This document shows, one piece after another, positions 25,001 to 33,437 of a stretch of DNA of 64,000 bases; position 1 is the first letter of the stretch, and every line of letters begins with the position of its first letter. The notes beneath the pieces are model-generated. The model searched no databases. It saw only the letters and a list, made by a program, of their open reading frames with translations, and was not told where the DNA came from. A program made the position numbers and the translations under genes. This DNA comes from Nocardia uniformis NBRC 13702 (GTDB lineage: Bacteria; Actinomycetota; Actinomycetes; Mycobacteriales; Mycobacteriaceae). The stretch lies in assembly GCF_001613345.1 (NCBI RefSeq), contig NZ_BDCE01000041.1, forward strand, positions 18,002-82,001, written 5' to 3'.

Positions 25001-25669
25001 TCAGTCCGGCAGCCAGTGCAGCTCGTGCGCCAGGGTTTTGGCGACGGCACGGATGCGGCGATGTAGTGGTGACTGCACGCGCGGGAGGACCAGGTGGATC
25101 GTCACGGTGGGTGCGCCCTGCAGCGGTCGCCACGTGAGACCGGCCGATAGTGCCGTGACTGCGGCTTCACTGGCCGGAGCGAGGGTGAGCCCGTCGCGTA
25201 GGTCGCGCTGAGACATGTCGAAAGAAACTGTGGGCGTGTGGATAGCACCCGGTCGCATCGCCAAGCATTCGAGCCATGGGACAACGAGAAGGCCTGTCAG
25301 CGCAGAATCGGTAATGCCGATCTGGGCTGGATCGACCGGTGTCGAGCGATCGTCGGGAAGTAGTCGTATGGAAGCCTCAGCGGTGGAATCCCTGACGCAC
25401 GCGGCGATTTGGTCATGGCTGGCCAACCGTTCGCCCCAATGCTCGGCGAGAATTTCGATCTCGGCGCGTGTTCGGTCGTTGATCGGAATCTGGTGCTCGA
25501 GAAGCAGTTGCGTCAAGATCCACAGCCCGGCTTCTTGATGGCCGGATTCGCGGCAGTCGCGAAAGTTCTCGGCGGCCTCGGCTGAGGGCAGCAGTCCGGC
25601 GACCAGAGGTGCTTCGGCATGCCAGCGACATGGATCGAGTTCGATCCCCACACCAATTCCTACGAACAA
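25001..25669 (-). CDS. Chimeric protein: MafI-like N-terminus and LysR-like effector tail
   Basis: A 222-residue frame from TTG 25669 (a GTG follows at codon 7). Residues about 8-80 (VAGLLPSAEAAENFRDCRESGHQEAGLWILTQLLLEH) resemble small MafI-type immunity proteins. After about residue 85 the sequence looks like the C-terminal half of a LysR effector-binding domain (GLTLAPASEAAVTAL, PTVTIHLVLPR). No DNA-binding helix is present. This is most simply an illegitimate fusion of two truncated genes, next to an IS30 remnant. Both assignments are from recalled family patterns and are tentative. Confidence 0.45.
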   Translation of the reverse strand: MFVGIGVGIELDPCRWHAEAPLVAGLLPSAEAAENFRDCRESGHQEAGLWILTQLLLEHQIPINDRTRAEIEILAEHWGERLASHDQIAACVRDSTAEASIRLLPDDRSTPVDPAQIGITDSALTGLLVVPWLECLAMRPGAIHTPTVSFDMSQRDLRDGLTLAPASEAAVTALSAGLTWRPLQGAPTVTIHLVLPRVQSPLHRRIRAVAKTLAHELHWLPD

Positions 25670-25789
25670 TGGCAGGCGATCGACGACCTCACTTCCAGCG
25701 CGCCGGTTGTCGTCATCGAGTATCGCCGCGAGTAAAGCGATAGCCCGCTATGTGGTCGGCACGGGCTCGCTCACTGGAATCTTCACTGC

Positions 25790-25971
25790 GACATCGCGTT
25801 CGGAACCGTCTACTACGAACACGTACGGAACTTCACCGCCCGCGCGCAGGTCATGACTGCCGGAACCATTGTCATGTACGCCTGCGGCACACAGGTTGGA
25901 CAGAGCCGCAAGGGTGCGCCCCCGTATGTCGAGGATTCGATCGAACGAGCACGCGAGCTGCTGGGAGGATA
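25790..25971 (+). pseudogene. 3' fragment of an unidentified gene
   Basis: A plus-strand frame with strongly coding-like codons reads DIAFGTVYYEHVRNFTARAQVMTAG, then ACGTQVGQSRKGAPPYVEDSIERARELLGG and a TAG stop. No start codon with a ribosome site lies upstream and the N-terminus is missing. I do not recognise the family. A short coding-like frame at 25619..25735 (MPATWIEFDPHTNSYEQW) may be another piece of the same decayed region. Nothing else is visible in 25670..26102. Confidence 0.4.
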
Positions 25972-26102
25972 GGACGGGCTCGGAGAGATCTCACCAACGC
26001 ACTCATCTGCCGTTGAGCGCTCGGCCGCGCAGCCCGGCCGACGCACTCACATACCGATTACAGGTAGCGGCGCGATCAACGGTCATCAAAAAGAGGGGTG
26101 TG

Positions 26103-26735
26103 TCAGTCGGCCGAGGCTTGCAGTCTTCCCCAGGCGATGTACCCGCCGCCCAGCAGTGTCGATCGCACTGCCAGGTCGGCGAACCGTTCCAAGTGCCGCC
26201 ACGGCCGGTCGAGACCGTCGGTGGTTGTCACGAACCGGCGCGCCAGCATCCGTACGAACGGGTCGGTCATGAGCCTGCCCCGCGCGGTGTATTTCGTTCC
26301 GCCGGTGGCGACCCGCGCCCCCGGTTCGGCGTGTCGAAACAACGCGGCCAGTGCGTCCGGAAGCTGTAGTACGTCGTGGGTGAGAGAGAAGAGGAACGCG
26401 TTGGGTGCCGCCGGTAGGTCGGCCCGTTCGATCCCGTTGTTGACGAGCGTGACGTTCGTCCAGCCGGCGTCACCGACTCGACGTTGCGCTTGGCCGATCA
26501 TCTCCGGACTCAGTTCGATGCCGATCAACCGGCCACTCGGCCCGATGCGCTCTTGGATCTGGGCGAAGTTCGCGCCGGTTCCGCATGCGACATCGACGAC
26601 GACATCACCGGCGCTGAGGTCGAGTTTCTCGACGGTCCGGCGGCGCAGACCAGCCAACAGCGCTGTCCGGCTGTCGTACTTGTCGGCGATCCGCCGGTAC
26701 TTCGCCAACGCCTGATTGTGATTCGGCCCGGTCAT
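26103..26735 (-). CDS. Class I SAM-dependent methyltransferase (UbiE-like)
   Basis: A 210-residue methyltransferase: motif I VDVACGTGANF, strand 2 GIELSPEMIG, and an acceptor region FLFSLTHDVLQLPDAL. The C-terminal RPWRHLERFADLAVRSTLLGGGYIAWG looks membrane- or lipid-facing, as in ubiquinone/menaquinone-type or phospholipid methyltransferases. The start is ATG 26735. The substrate is unknown. It stands alone in the accessory patch. Confidence 0.85.
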   Translation of the reverse strand: MTGPNHNQALAKYRRIADKYDSRTALLAGLRRRTVEKLDLSAGDVVVDVACGTGANFAQIQERIGPSGRLIGIELSPEMIGQAQRRVGDAGWTNVTLVNNGIERADLPAAPNAFLFSLTHDVLQLPDALAALFRHAEPGARVATGGTKYTARGRLMTDPFVRMLARRFVTTTDGLDRPWRHLERFADLAVRSTLLGGGYIAWGRLQASAD

Positions 26736-26922
26736 AGATGCCCCCTTCGCGATCCGACTGGTTCGATCGTGGACATGATCGACCTTCTGAGGTGAGGGTC
26801 AGAACAAACCACTCGAGCGGAATTCTTCCGCTTCAGCGATCATCGCGAGGCGCTTTGGCGCATAGCTGGAGATGCTTTGCGCACGTACCGATTTACTCTC
26901 AAACGTCCTCGTCTGTCGCTGA

Positions 26923-26949
26923 CCGCGCTGGTCGAACTGGCCAGCGCGG
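26923..26949. repeat. 9-bp perfect hairpin in a non-coding stretch
   Basis: Arms CCGCGCTGG and CCAGCGCGG around a 9-base loop. A smaller hairpin AGCGGAA-TTC-TTCCGCT is at 26816..26832. The 306-base stretch 26736..27041 holds these hairpins and no gene I can support; they may end the transcript of the DUF6881-like gene. Confidence 0.4.
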
Positions 26950-27041
26950 CACTTTGGAAGATTCGCGGGCGGCGGGCATCCGACATCGGTGGAATGCCGC
27001 TACTGCCGATGAGCGAGTGCGTTGTTGCGGAGGAGATCCGC

Positions 27042-27377
27042 TCAGCTATCGGCAGGAAATCGGTGCTCGATCGCTTGACGAGCCATCATCCAGACCGTTT
27101 CGAATTCCTCGGCCGTCATTTGCTCGAGGGCGCTGGCCTCGACATCCCAATCCTCGGCGCTACCCTCCGCGAGCACACCGTATTTGAGTTCGTACGCCTG
27201 AACTGCGGCGAATCCCCCGTGGTCTCGTGCATGCATCACCTCCACCAGCGACGCGGCCGTGACCGGCTCGCCGTCAGCACCTCGCAGATTAACCTGCCGG
27301 TTGGGCCAGCCATCGTCATCGAGTTCGATCAGGAGCCAGATGCACTCATCTGCGTAGAAGTCGCGAATCCACCTCAT
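27042..27377 (-). CDS. DUF6881-like small protein (immunity-type)
   Basis: A 111-residue acidic protein from ATG 27377: [31 protein letters not shown], ending [17 protein letters not shown]. The layout (paired beta strands, then the ITxEEFExxW tail) matches my memory of DUF6881, found among polymorphic-toxin immunity proteins. No toxin gene is adjacent, so it would be an orphan immunity gene. The frame extends upstream to 27491 without a better start. Confidence 0.6.
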   Translation of the reverse strand: MRWIRDFYADECIWLLIELDDDGWPNRQVNLRGADGEPVTAASLVEVMHARDHGGFAAVQAYELKYGVLAEGSAEDWDVEASALEQMTAEEFETVWMMARQAIEHRFPADS

Positions 27378-27436
27378 CCGACCAGTATTACGGCTTTCGG
27401 CCACCGCCGAGGAAACGCACTCAATTGCCGCTGTGT

Positions 27437-27455
27437 GCGCTGAGCGAAGCGGCCA
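27437..27455 (+). repeat. 19-bp direct repeat, right copy
   Basis: Exact second copy of the repeat at 23763..23781. A further similarity (17 of 20 bases, AACGCACTCA..TGCCG.TG) links 25996 and 27414, so a short dispersed element recurs in this patch. Confidence 0.5.
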
Positions 27456-27628
27456 TGCGACAGGCCCGAAGATCAACGTGGCAGAGGCCATCTCGGCATC
27501 AGAAGTGCTCTGAAACGCCGAAGAGCGGGCTAGGAGCCGCAGTCAGCCGCTGACACCCGAAGTTTGACTCTGCCCGAGGGGCACGGTGTGGGCTGTATCC
27601 GGTACGCCCAGATTCGGGATGTGAGGAC

Positions 27629-29116
27629 ATGGATCGGAAACGAAATACGCGCCGAGGGCTCGGGGCGGCGGTCGCCGTGGTCGTGCTGTCCACGCTGGCG
27701 TGTGCGCCCGACGGGACGGCCGCGCCACAGGTGCACTGGGGTTCGTGTCCTGCGGATGTCGCGACCGAGGCCCCCGAATTGCAGTGTGCCACCGTGCCGG
27801 TGCCGCTGGACTACAGCGATCCCGGCGGCGCGCTGATCAAGCTGACTATCTCCCGGCTGGCGAGTACGGATCCGGGTAAGCGGCGTGGTGTGTTGCTGCT
27901 GAATCCGGGCGGTCCAGGCGGATCGGGGTTGGCTCAGTCGAAACTGCTTGTCTCCCAAGGATTTCCCGAAGGTGTGCGGAAAAGCTACGACCTCATCGGG
28001 ATGGACACCCGGGGCATCGGGTACTCCGCGCCGATGAGCTGCGGATTCACCATCGGCGGTCCCTATCAGGGCAATGTGCCGCCCTACGCGGTCGATGATG
28101 CGGCGGTGCGGGCGCAGGCGGGGATCGCCGAGCAGGTGGCCGAGCAGTGCGCGGCGAACGACCACGAGGGACGCCTGCGGCACGTGTCGACGGCGAATAT
28201 GGCCCGCGACCTGGACCGGATCCGAGCCGCGCTCGGCGAGGAGCAGGCCAGCTATCTCGGCTACTCCTACGGGGCCTCGCTGGGAGCCGCGTACGCCTCG
28301 ATGTTCCCCGAACGCGCGGATCGGGTCGTGCTCGACAGCAACTACGGCGACACCCACCTCGATCGCGACGGTCTGCGCAGGTATGCCCTGGGAATGGAGC
28401 AGACCTTCCCCGACTTCGCGCGCTGGGCCGCCGAACGGCATGACACCTACGGCTTGGGCAACACCCCGGAGCAGGTGCGCGCCACCTATTTTCAGCTGGC
28501 TCAGCGGTTCGACCGGTCTCCGGGGAACGGTATGACCGGCGCGGTCTTCCGGCTGAACAGTTTCGTGGGCCTCTACAGCGAAAGGTCGTACCCGCAGACG
28601 GCGCAGGCGTGGCGGTCGCTATTGGGATCCGAATCTGTTGCACCCGTAGCGGATCCGCCGCCGGACTCAGCCGCGCTGTCGCCCTACGACAACCTGTGGT
28701 CGGTCTTCCTGGCGGTGACCTGCAACGACGTCGAATGGCCCGAGGATGTGCAGACGTATCGGCAAGCCGTCGCTGACGACCGTGAGCGGTATCCGCTCTT
28801 CGGCGCGGCCGCCGCCAATATCCTGCCGTGCGCCGCGTGGCCGTACCGGCCCGCCGAACCCCCGGTCGCGGTAGACGACTCAGGACCAGCCGACGTCCTG
28901 ATCATGCAGAACCAACGCGATCCGGTCACGCCGCTGCGCGGTGGCGAACTGCTGAACGAGAAATTCGGTCAACGATCCCGGCTGCTGCGCGTCGATGGCA
29001 GCGGGCACGGCGCCTACGTTCTCGGCGGCAACTCCTGTGCTTCGCGGATCACGACCGCGTATCTCGTCGACGGTGTGCTGCCGGCCGAAGACCTCGACTG
29101 CCCGGCCACCGGTTGA
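27629..29116 (+). CDS. Exported alpha/beta-hydrolase, TAP-like (S33 family), second copy
   Basis: A 495-residue protein from ATG 27629 behind GAGGAC. A signal peptide (GAAVAVVVLSTLACA) precedes LQCATVPVPLDYSDPGG. Oxyanion loop NPGGPGGSG, nucleophile GYSYGA, Asp in NQRDPVTP and His in GSGHGAY form an intact triad. It is a paralogue of the protein at 11390..13015 and probably an exported aminopeptidase or esterase. It converges with the MerR gene, with four bases between stops. Confidence 0.88.
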   Translation: MDRKRNTRRGLGAAVAVVVLSTLACAPDGTAAPQVHWGSCPADVATEAPELQCATVPVPLDYSDPGGALIKLTISRLASTDPGKRRGVLLLNPGGPGGSGLAQSKLLVSQGFPEGVRKSYDLIGMDTRGIGYSAPMSCGFTIGGPYQGNVPPYAVDDAAVRAQAGIAEQVAEQCAANDHEGRLRHVSTANMARDLDRIRAALGEEQASYLGYSYGASLGAAYASMFPERADRVVLDSNYGDTHLDRDGLRRYALGMEQTFPDFARWAAERHDTYGLGNTPEQVRATYFQLAQRFDRSPGNGMTGAVFRLNSFVGLYSERSYPQTAQAWRSLLGSESVAPVADPPPDSAALSPYDNLWSVFLAVTCNDVEWPEDVQTYRQAVADDRERYPLFGAAAANILPCAAWPYRPAEPPVAVDDSGPADVLIMQNQRDPVTPLRGGELLNEKFGQRSRLLRVDGSGHGAYVLGGNSCASRITTAYLVDGVLPAEDLDCPATG

Positions 29117-29120
29117 GCAG

Positions 29121-29858
29121 TCAGCGTTCCTCGGTATCGCTGTCGTGCGGCTGAGCCAGCAAGGCGTCCAGCCGTTGTAGGACGCGCAGCTGTGCGGAGT
29201 TGTAGAACTCGGTCACTGCGTGGGCCATCGCCTCGAGGGCGGCATCGGGGCCCAGAGGTGAATCGGCCGCGGGGTCGACCGTCCGCGGATACTGGACTCG
29301 CCGCCGGTGGACCACGGGCAGCATGCGCTGGGCGAGCTGTTCGATCGTCGCATCGTCGGCGTCGGCGGGCAGGGCCTCGAGTTCCGCTTCGGTGGGGTCG
29401 GGATCGGCGACCATCTCGTGGAACTCTCGCATGGTCTCTTCACTGAACACGGTGGAGTAGACCGTCAGCAGCGAATGCTGGGTGTTCGACAGGGTCCGGG
29501 ACAAGGCAGCGGCCTCGGGCGGAATATGCATCGGCGCGCGATGGCGCAGGATGGTGGCCAGTTCGGCGCGCGCCCGGTTGATGCGTTCGACGGTTGCCGC
29601 GAGCTGGGCGTCGAGGCTGCGGATCGCTTGTTCGGGATCCTGATCGGCGCTTCCCAGTTCCGCGATTTGCGCCAGCGGCACACCCAGTTCGCTGAGCCGC
29701 TTGATCTGTATCAGCCGAACCAAATGAGTGACGTTGTACTGCTTGTACCCGTTGGAAGCGCGTTCGGGCAGCTCGAGCAACCCGATGTCGTGGTAGTGGC
29801 GGACCGCTTTGATCGTTGTGTGCGTGAGCTCGGCAAGTTGCCTGGTGCTCCACCCCAT
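29121..29858 (-). CDS. MerR-family regulator
   Basis: A 245-residue regulator from ATG 29858 with a MerR DNA-binding domain (STRQLAELTHTTIKAVRHYHDIGLL), a dimerisation coiled coil (ELGVPLAQIAELG...) and an effector region of about 130 residues. No metal-binding Cys pattern is present, so an organic ligand (TipAL/BmrR-like) is more likely. A dyad lies in its promoter region at 29899..29919, fitting autoregulation and control of the divergent gene at 30023. Confidence 0.87.
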   Translation of the reverse strand: MGWSTRQLAELTHTTIKAVRHYHDIGLLELPERASNGYKQYNVTHLVRLIQIKRLSELGVPLAQIAELGSADQDPEQAIRSLDAQLAATVERINRARAELATILRHRAPMHIPPEAAALSRTLSNTQHSLLTVYSTVFSEETMREFHEMVADPDPTEAELEALPADADDATIEQLAQRMLPVVHRRRVQYPRTVDPAADSPLGPDAALEAMAHAVTEFYNSAQLRVLQRLDALLAQPHDSDTEER

Positions 29859-29898
29859 ACTCGATCTCCTTACCTGGTCGGTATGGCTGACAGCTCAC

Positions 29899-29919
29899 AC
29901 CCTGCCCCGAGGGCACGGT
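29899..29919. promoter_or_regulatory. MerR-type dyad in the divergent promoter region
   Basis: ACCCTGCCC-CGA-GGGCACGGT has eight of nine pairs complementary. On the minus strand it overlaps a TTGACC -35-like hexamer (29917..29922). MerR regulators bind such dyads in lengthened spacers. The -10 element is not clear. Confidence 0.5.
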
Positions 29920-30022
29920 CAAGCACGGGGCCCAACCTCTCCCGTGATGCTGGCAGTTCGACCGATGAGTTTGTGGCTCCCGACCGGTCAAAGCTAATGA
30001 CACCCTAGGAAAGGACACCGCC

Positions 30023-30628
30023 ATGTCGGAGCTTCTCGTCGACTTCATCACCTCTCTCGACGGCTACGCATCGGGAGAGGGATGGCCCGGGTTCTGGGGC
30101 CTCGAGGGCCCGGAGTACCTCGCATGGCTCGGCGAGCAGCCCGAGTCCACCCACCTGATGGGAGCCAACACCTACCGCCTGATGTCGGGCTTCGCCGCCG
30201 GCCAGGTCCCCGATGGCCAAGACGAGTTCCGACCCGAAGAAGAAGCGTCCGTCGACGGGCTCACGAAAGCGTCCAAGGTGGTGTTCTCCTCCTCCCTCGA
30301 GGCCCCACTGACGTGGGCCAACTCCACGCTCGTCCGCGACGACGCCATCGAGGCGGTCCGCGCCATGAAAGCCAGCGGCTCAGGGCTCCTCAGCACAATC
30401 GGCAGCCTGAGCCTGTGCCAGTCCCTGCTACGAGCCGGACTCGTCGACCGATTCCGCGTCGTGATGTTCCCGGTCATCACCGGCGCCACAGGCGCGGAAC
30501 GCATCTACGACGGCTATCCGGACGTCGCCCTCGACATGATCGAGCACCGCACCTTCGACGGCGGCATCCAGCTGGTCGAGTACAAGCCCCGCGTCCTCGA
30601 CCACCCACCGCTCGGCGCCCCGGCCTGA
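30023..30628 (+). CDS. Dihydrofolate reductase-fold (RibD C-terminal-like) protein
   Basis: A 201-residue protein from ATG 30023 behind GGAAAGGAC. It has the DHFR/RibD signatures: LLVDFITSLDGYA, THLMGANTYRLMSGF, SKVVFSSSLEAPLTW, GLLSTIGSLSLCQSLLRAGLVD and FPVITGATGAERIY. The family contains NADPH-dependent reductases often next to regulators in actinomycetes; the substrate is unknown. It is probably controlled by the divergent MerR protein. Confidence 0.87.
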   Translation: MSELLVDFITSLDGYASGEGWPGFWGLEGPEYLAWLGEQPESTHLMGANTYRLMSGFAAGQVPDGQDEFRPEEEASVDGLTKASKVVFSSSLEAPLTWANSTLVRDDAIEAVRAMKASGSGLLSTIGSLSLCQSLLRAGLVDRFRVVMFPVITGATGAERIYDGYPDVALDMIEHRTFDGGIQLVEYKPRVLDHPPLGAPA

Positions 30629-30849
30629 CGTCACGTATCCACCGGTCCGGACCATGAGGACACCGTCGTGGTCAACCGGACCGACCCATCGGCGATCTCA
30701 CTAACCTGCGGTGCGGCGAGCCGCCCGGTATTCGACGTACACCTCCGGCGAGCTGCCCGCGCCTGCGCCGAGCGACCAGTCCGTGCAGCATGTACTGCCA
30801 GATCGGGGATTTCGTGAGGAGTCTCAGCATCACGGTGACCTCGGATTCG

Positions 30850-32412
30850 TTATCTGTTGCGGCGGAGAGCGTTTGGCAGCTTGCGCCAGCCTCGGGCGTC
30901 GACTGCCCGCATCAGGGTCGTGACGACACGGGACCTGATACGGGATGCCGGGTACCAGAGCGGCTCTCGGGAGAGGGCGGGTCCTCGGGGAATGGTAATC
31001 GCTTGTTGGCGGCAGTATTTGCGGATTCCGGATGCGCCGCCCCAGCGGGCTCCGATGCCGGAGTCTTTCCAACCACCCATGGGGAGGGCGAAGTTCACGA
31101 TGTTGGCGTAGGCATCATTGACATTGACCGCTCCCACTTCCAGGCTGCGGGCCACCCGTTCACCGCGACTCCGGTCACCCGTCCACACGGTGGCGGACAG
31201 TCCATAGGTCGAGTCATTGGCCATACGAATCGCTTCGGCTTCATCGGCGACCTTGATGACCGGTAGCACCGGCCCGAACGTTTCCTCGGTGAGGCAGGCC
31301 ATCGAGTGGTCCACGTCGACGAGCACGGTCGGTTCGAAGAAGGTGCCGGTTCCGGTGGGCTTGCCGCCGACCAGGATTCGAGCGCCTTTCGCGCATGCGT
31401 CCTCCACGTGCCGCTGCACGATATCGCGCTGCGCCGAAGTAGCCATCGCACCGATATCGAAGGCGAAGTCGCGGCCGTCCTGGCCCTGCCGCAGCTCGTT
31501 GACCTGAGCGACAAGACTGCTGACGAAGCTGTCGTACACGGGCGCTTCGACGTACACGCGCTCCACGGAGATACACGCCTGCCCCGAATTGAACAGTCCC
31601 CCATAGACAATGCCCGCCGCCGCGCGATCGATATCGGCGTCGGCGAGCACAATGGCCGGATCCTTACCACCCAATTCGAGGCTGTACGGGACCAGCCGCT
31701 CCCCGCACGCCACCGCTATCGCCCGGCCGGTTCTGGTCGATCCGGTGAATTGCACATAGTCGACAGCCTCGACCACCGCGCGCCCGGTCGCACCGCGCCC
31801 CGTCACCACGGTGAATACCGGTGGCGCACCGATTTCGGCCCAGCCGCGCCCCAGTTCGACCGCGCTCAACGGGGTCACCTCCGATGGCTTCACCACCACG
31901 GCCGCCCCGGCCAGTAGCGCGGCGAAAGCATCGAAGCAAGGGTTCATGATCGGCAGGTTCCACGGCGTGATGATGCCGACCACCGGATGCGGCCGAAAGG
32001 TCTTGACCAGACGCTTCGTTCGACCGATCGGGCTGTGCGGTGTCGCCTTCTCATCCACCAGGAAGGCCTCGGCATTGCGCGCCCAATACTTGGCCAGGTC
32101 GATCGCGGCGGGCACTTCGATTTCGGCGTCGAACCGGGTCTTGCCGGTTTCGGACTGCACGATATCGGTGAGCCGGGCAGTATTGTCGACCAACCAATCC
32201 TGGAACCGCATAATCCATTCCGCGCGTGCGCGTACGCCGATGGATTCCCATTCCGGTTGGTGCACCCGAAGGTCGCGGATCGTGTCGGCAACGCTGACCG
32301 CCGAATGGTCGGCGACCCGTCCCACGGGGCGTCCATCGGCCGGATTGTGAACGTCGATATCGGCTGTCGCGGTATCGATTCCAGTTGTCTCAGGTGTTGC
32401 GGTGTTCGACAC
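30850..32412 (-). CDS. Aldehyde dehydrogenase (succinate-semialdehyde DH-like)
   Basis: About 520 residues from GTG 32412 behind AAGGGGAGT. It has NAD(P)-binding and catalytic motifs TPWNLP, FTGSTRTGR, LELGGKDP (Glu) and FNSGQACISVERVYV (Cys). The C-terminus carries a basic extension of about 50 residues (REPLWYPASRIRSRVV...) beyond the usual end. It is the last gene of the 14-gene minus-strand unit and overlaps the MDR gene by 23 bases. In this context it would oxidise an aldehyde made by the carotenoid oxygenase or P450. The 221 bases downstream (30629..30849) hold at most a short coding-like fragment. Confidence 0.9.
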   Translation of the reverse strand: MSNTATPETTGIDTATADIDVHNPADGRPVGRVADHSAVSVADTIRDLRVHQPEWESIGVRARAEWIMRFQDWLVDNTARLTDIVQSETGKTRFDAEIEVPAAIDLAKYWARNAEAFLVDEKATPHSPIGRTKRLVKTFRPHPVVGIITPWNLPIMNPCFDAFAALLAGAAVVVKPSEVTPLSAVELGRGWAEIGAPPVFTVVTGRGATGRAVVEAVDYVQFTGSTRTGRAIAVACGERLVPYSLELGGKDPAIVLADADIDRAAAGIVYGGLFNSGQACISVERVYVEAPVYDSFVSSLVAQVNELRQGQDGRDFAFDIGAMATSAQRDIVQRHVEDACAKGARILVGGKPTGTGTFFEPTVLVDVDHSMACLTEETFGPVLPVIKVADEAEAIRMANDSTYGLSATVWTGDRSRGERVARSLEVGAVNVNDAYANIVNFALPMGGWKDSGIGARWGGASGIRKYCRQQAITIPRGPALSREPLWYPASRIRSRVVTTLMRAVDARGWRKLPNALRRNR

Positions 32413-33433
32413 GCGACTCCCCTTCCCGTGGCAGGTGAACAAGCATTTTGCCGGTGTTGGCTCCGCGCATCATGTCCAGGAAGGCGTCGAGTGCGTGGTC
32501 TATCCCATCGACGACGGTCTCCCCCACCCGCAGCGACCCGTCGGCCAGCCAGCCGGATGCGGTGCGAACCCATTCCCCGGACCGATGGGTGTGATCGCCG
32601 AGTATGTAGCCGCGCAGGGTGATGCGTTTACGAGTCGCCAGGTGCAGGTTATTCGGTCCGGGAGCGGAGGTGGCGTTGTTGTAGCTCGAGATCGAGCCGC
32701 ACAAAGCTACCCGCCCAAAGGTATTGAGCACGGTGAGGGCCGCTTGCAGATGTTCGCCGCCGACATTGTCGAAATAGATATCGATTCCCTCGGGTGCGGC
32801 GGCCGCGAGTTGTTCGGTGAGATGTCCGGCGCGGTAGTCGATTGCGGCGTCGAATCCGAAATCCGAGACCAGCCGCGCGACCTTCTCCGGTCCGCCCGCC
32901 GACCCGATGACGCGGGAGGCCCCGAGCTTGCGCGCGATCTGCCCGGCGACCGAACCCACCGCCCCCGCCGCACCCGAAACGAAGACGACATCGCCTTCGC
33001 CCACCGGCGCGATCTCGGTCAACCCCACATACGCGGTGAGGCCGGTGGCACCGAGCACCCCCAGATACGCCTGTGCCGGTGAGCGATTCACATCGACCGC
33101 ATGCACGTCGGCCACGTCGAGCACGGCGTATTCGCGCCATCCGGCAAAGTGAATGACACTCGTGCCGACCGGGACGGTATCAGCTGCGGAGGCGATCACG
33201 GTGCCGACAGCCCCACCCGTCATCGTCTGCCCCAGCTCGAACGGCGGCATGTACGACTTGCCCTCGTTCATCCGTCCCCGCATATAGGGGTCCACCGACA
33301 GCCAGTCATTGGCCACCAGAATCTGCCCCGGCCCCGGTTCTTCCAGGGTGACGGTGGCGAACTCGAAGTCCGTCGGTTTCGGTTCACCGATCGGACGGGC
33401 GATCAAACGCCATTCCCGCGAAGAAATCGTCAT
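32390..33433 (-). CDS. NADP-dependent medium-chain reductase (PTGR/alkenal reductase type)
   Basis: A 347-residue MDR of the leukotriene B4 dehydrogenase/alkenal reductase group: VNDWLSVDPYMRGRMN-like N-terminus, nucleotide motif SGAAGAVGSVAGQ, DNVGGEHLQAAL and the C-terminal ITLRGYILGDH. These enzymes reduce alpha,beta-unsaturated ketones and aldehydes with NADPH, which fits processing of polyene cleavage products. The start ATG 33433 is four bases from the carotenoid oxygenase stop. Confidence 0.9.
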   Translation of the reverse strand: MTISSREWRLIARPIGEPKPTDFEFATVTLEEPGPGQILVANDWLSVDPYMRGRMNEGKSYMPPFELGQTMTGGAVGTVIASAADTVPVGTSVIHFAGWREYAVLDVADVHAVDVNRSPAQAYLGVLGATGLTAYVGLTEIAPVGEGDVVFVSGAAGAVGSVAGQIARKLGASRVIGSAGGPEKVARLVSDFGFDAAIDYRAGHLTEQLAAAAPEGIDIYFDNVGGEHLQAALTVLNTFGRVALCGSISSYNNATSAPGPNNLHLATRKRITLRGYILGDHTHRSGEWVRTASGWLADGSLRVGETVVDGIDHALDAFLDMMRGANTGKMLVHLPREGESRVEHRNT

Positions 33434-33437
33434 GCCG

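Noticed and set aside
25619..25735. 38-codon plus-strand frame with coding-like codons
   Set aside because: Too short, overlaps the opposite-strand gene, and no family is recognised; only mentioned with the fragment at 25790.
30710..30800. Minus-strand coding-like stretch ending EYRAARRTAG
   Set aside because: About 25 residues, no start and no family; too little to call.
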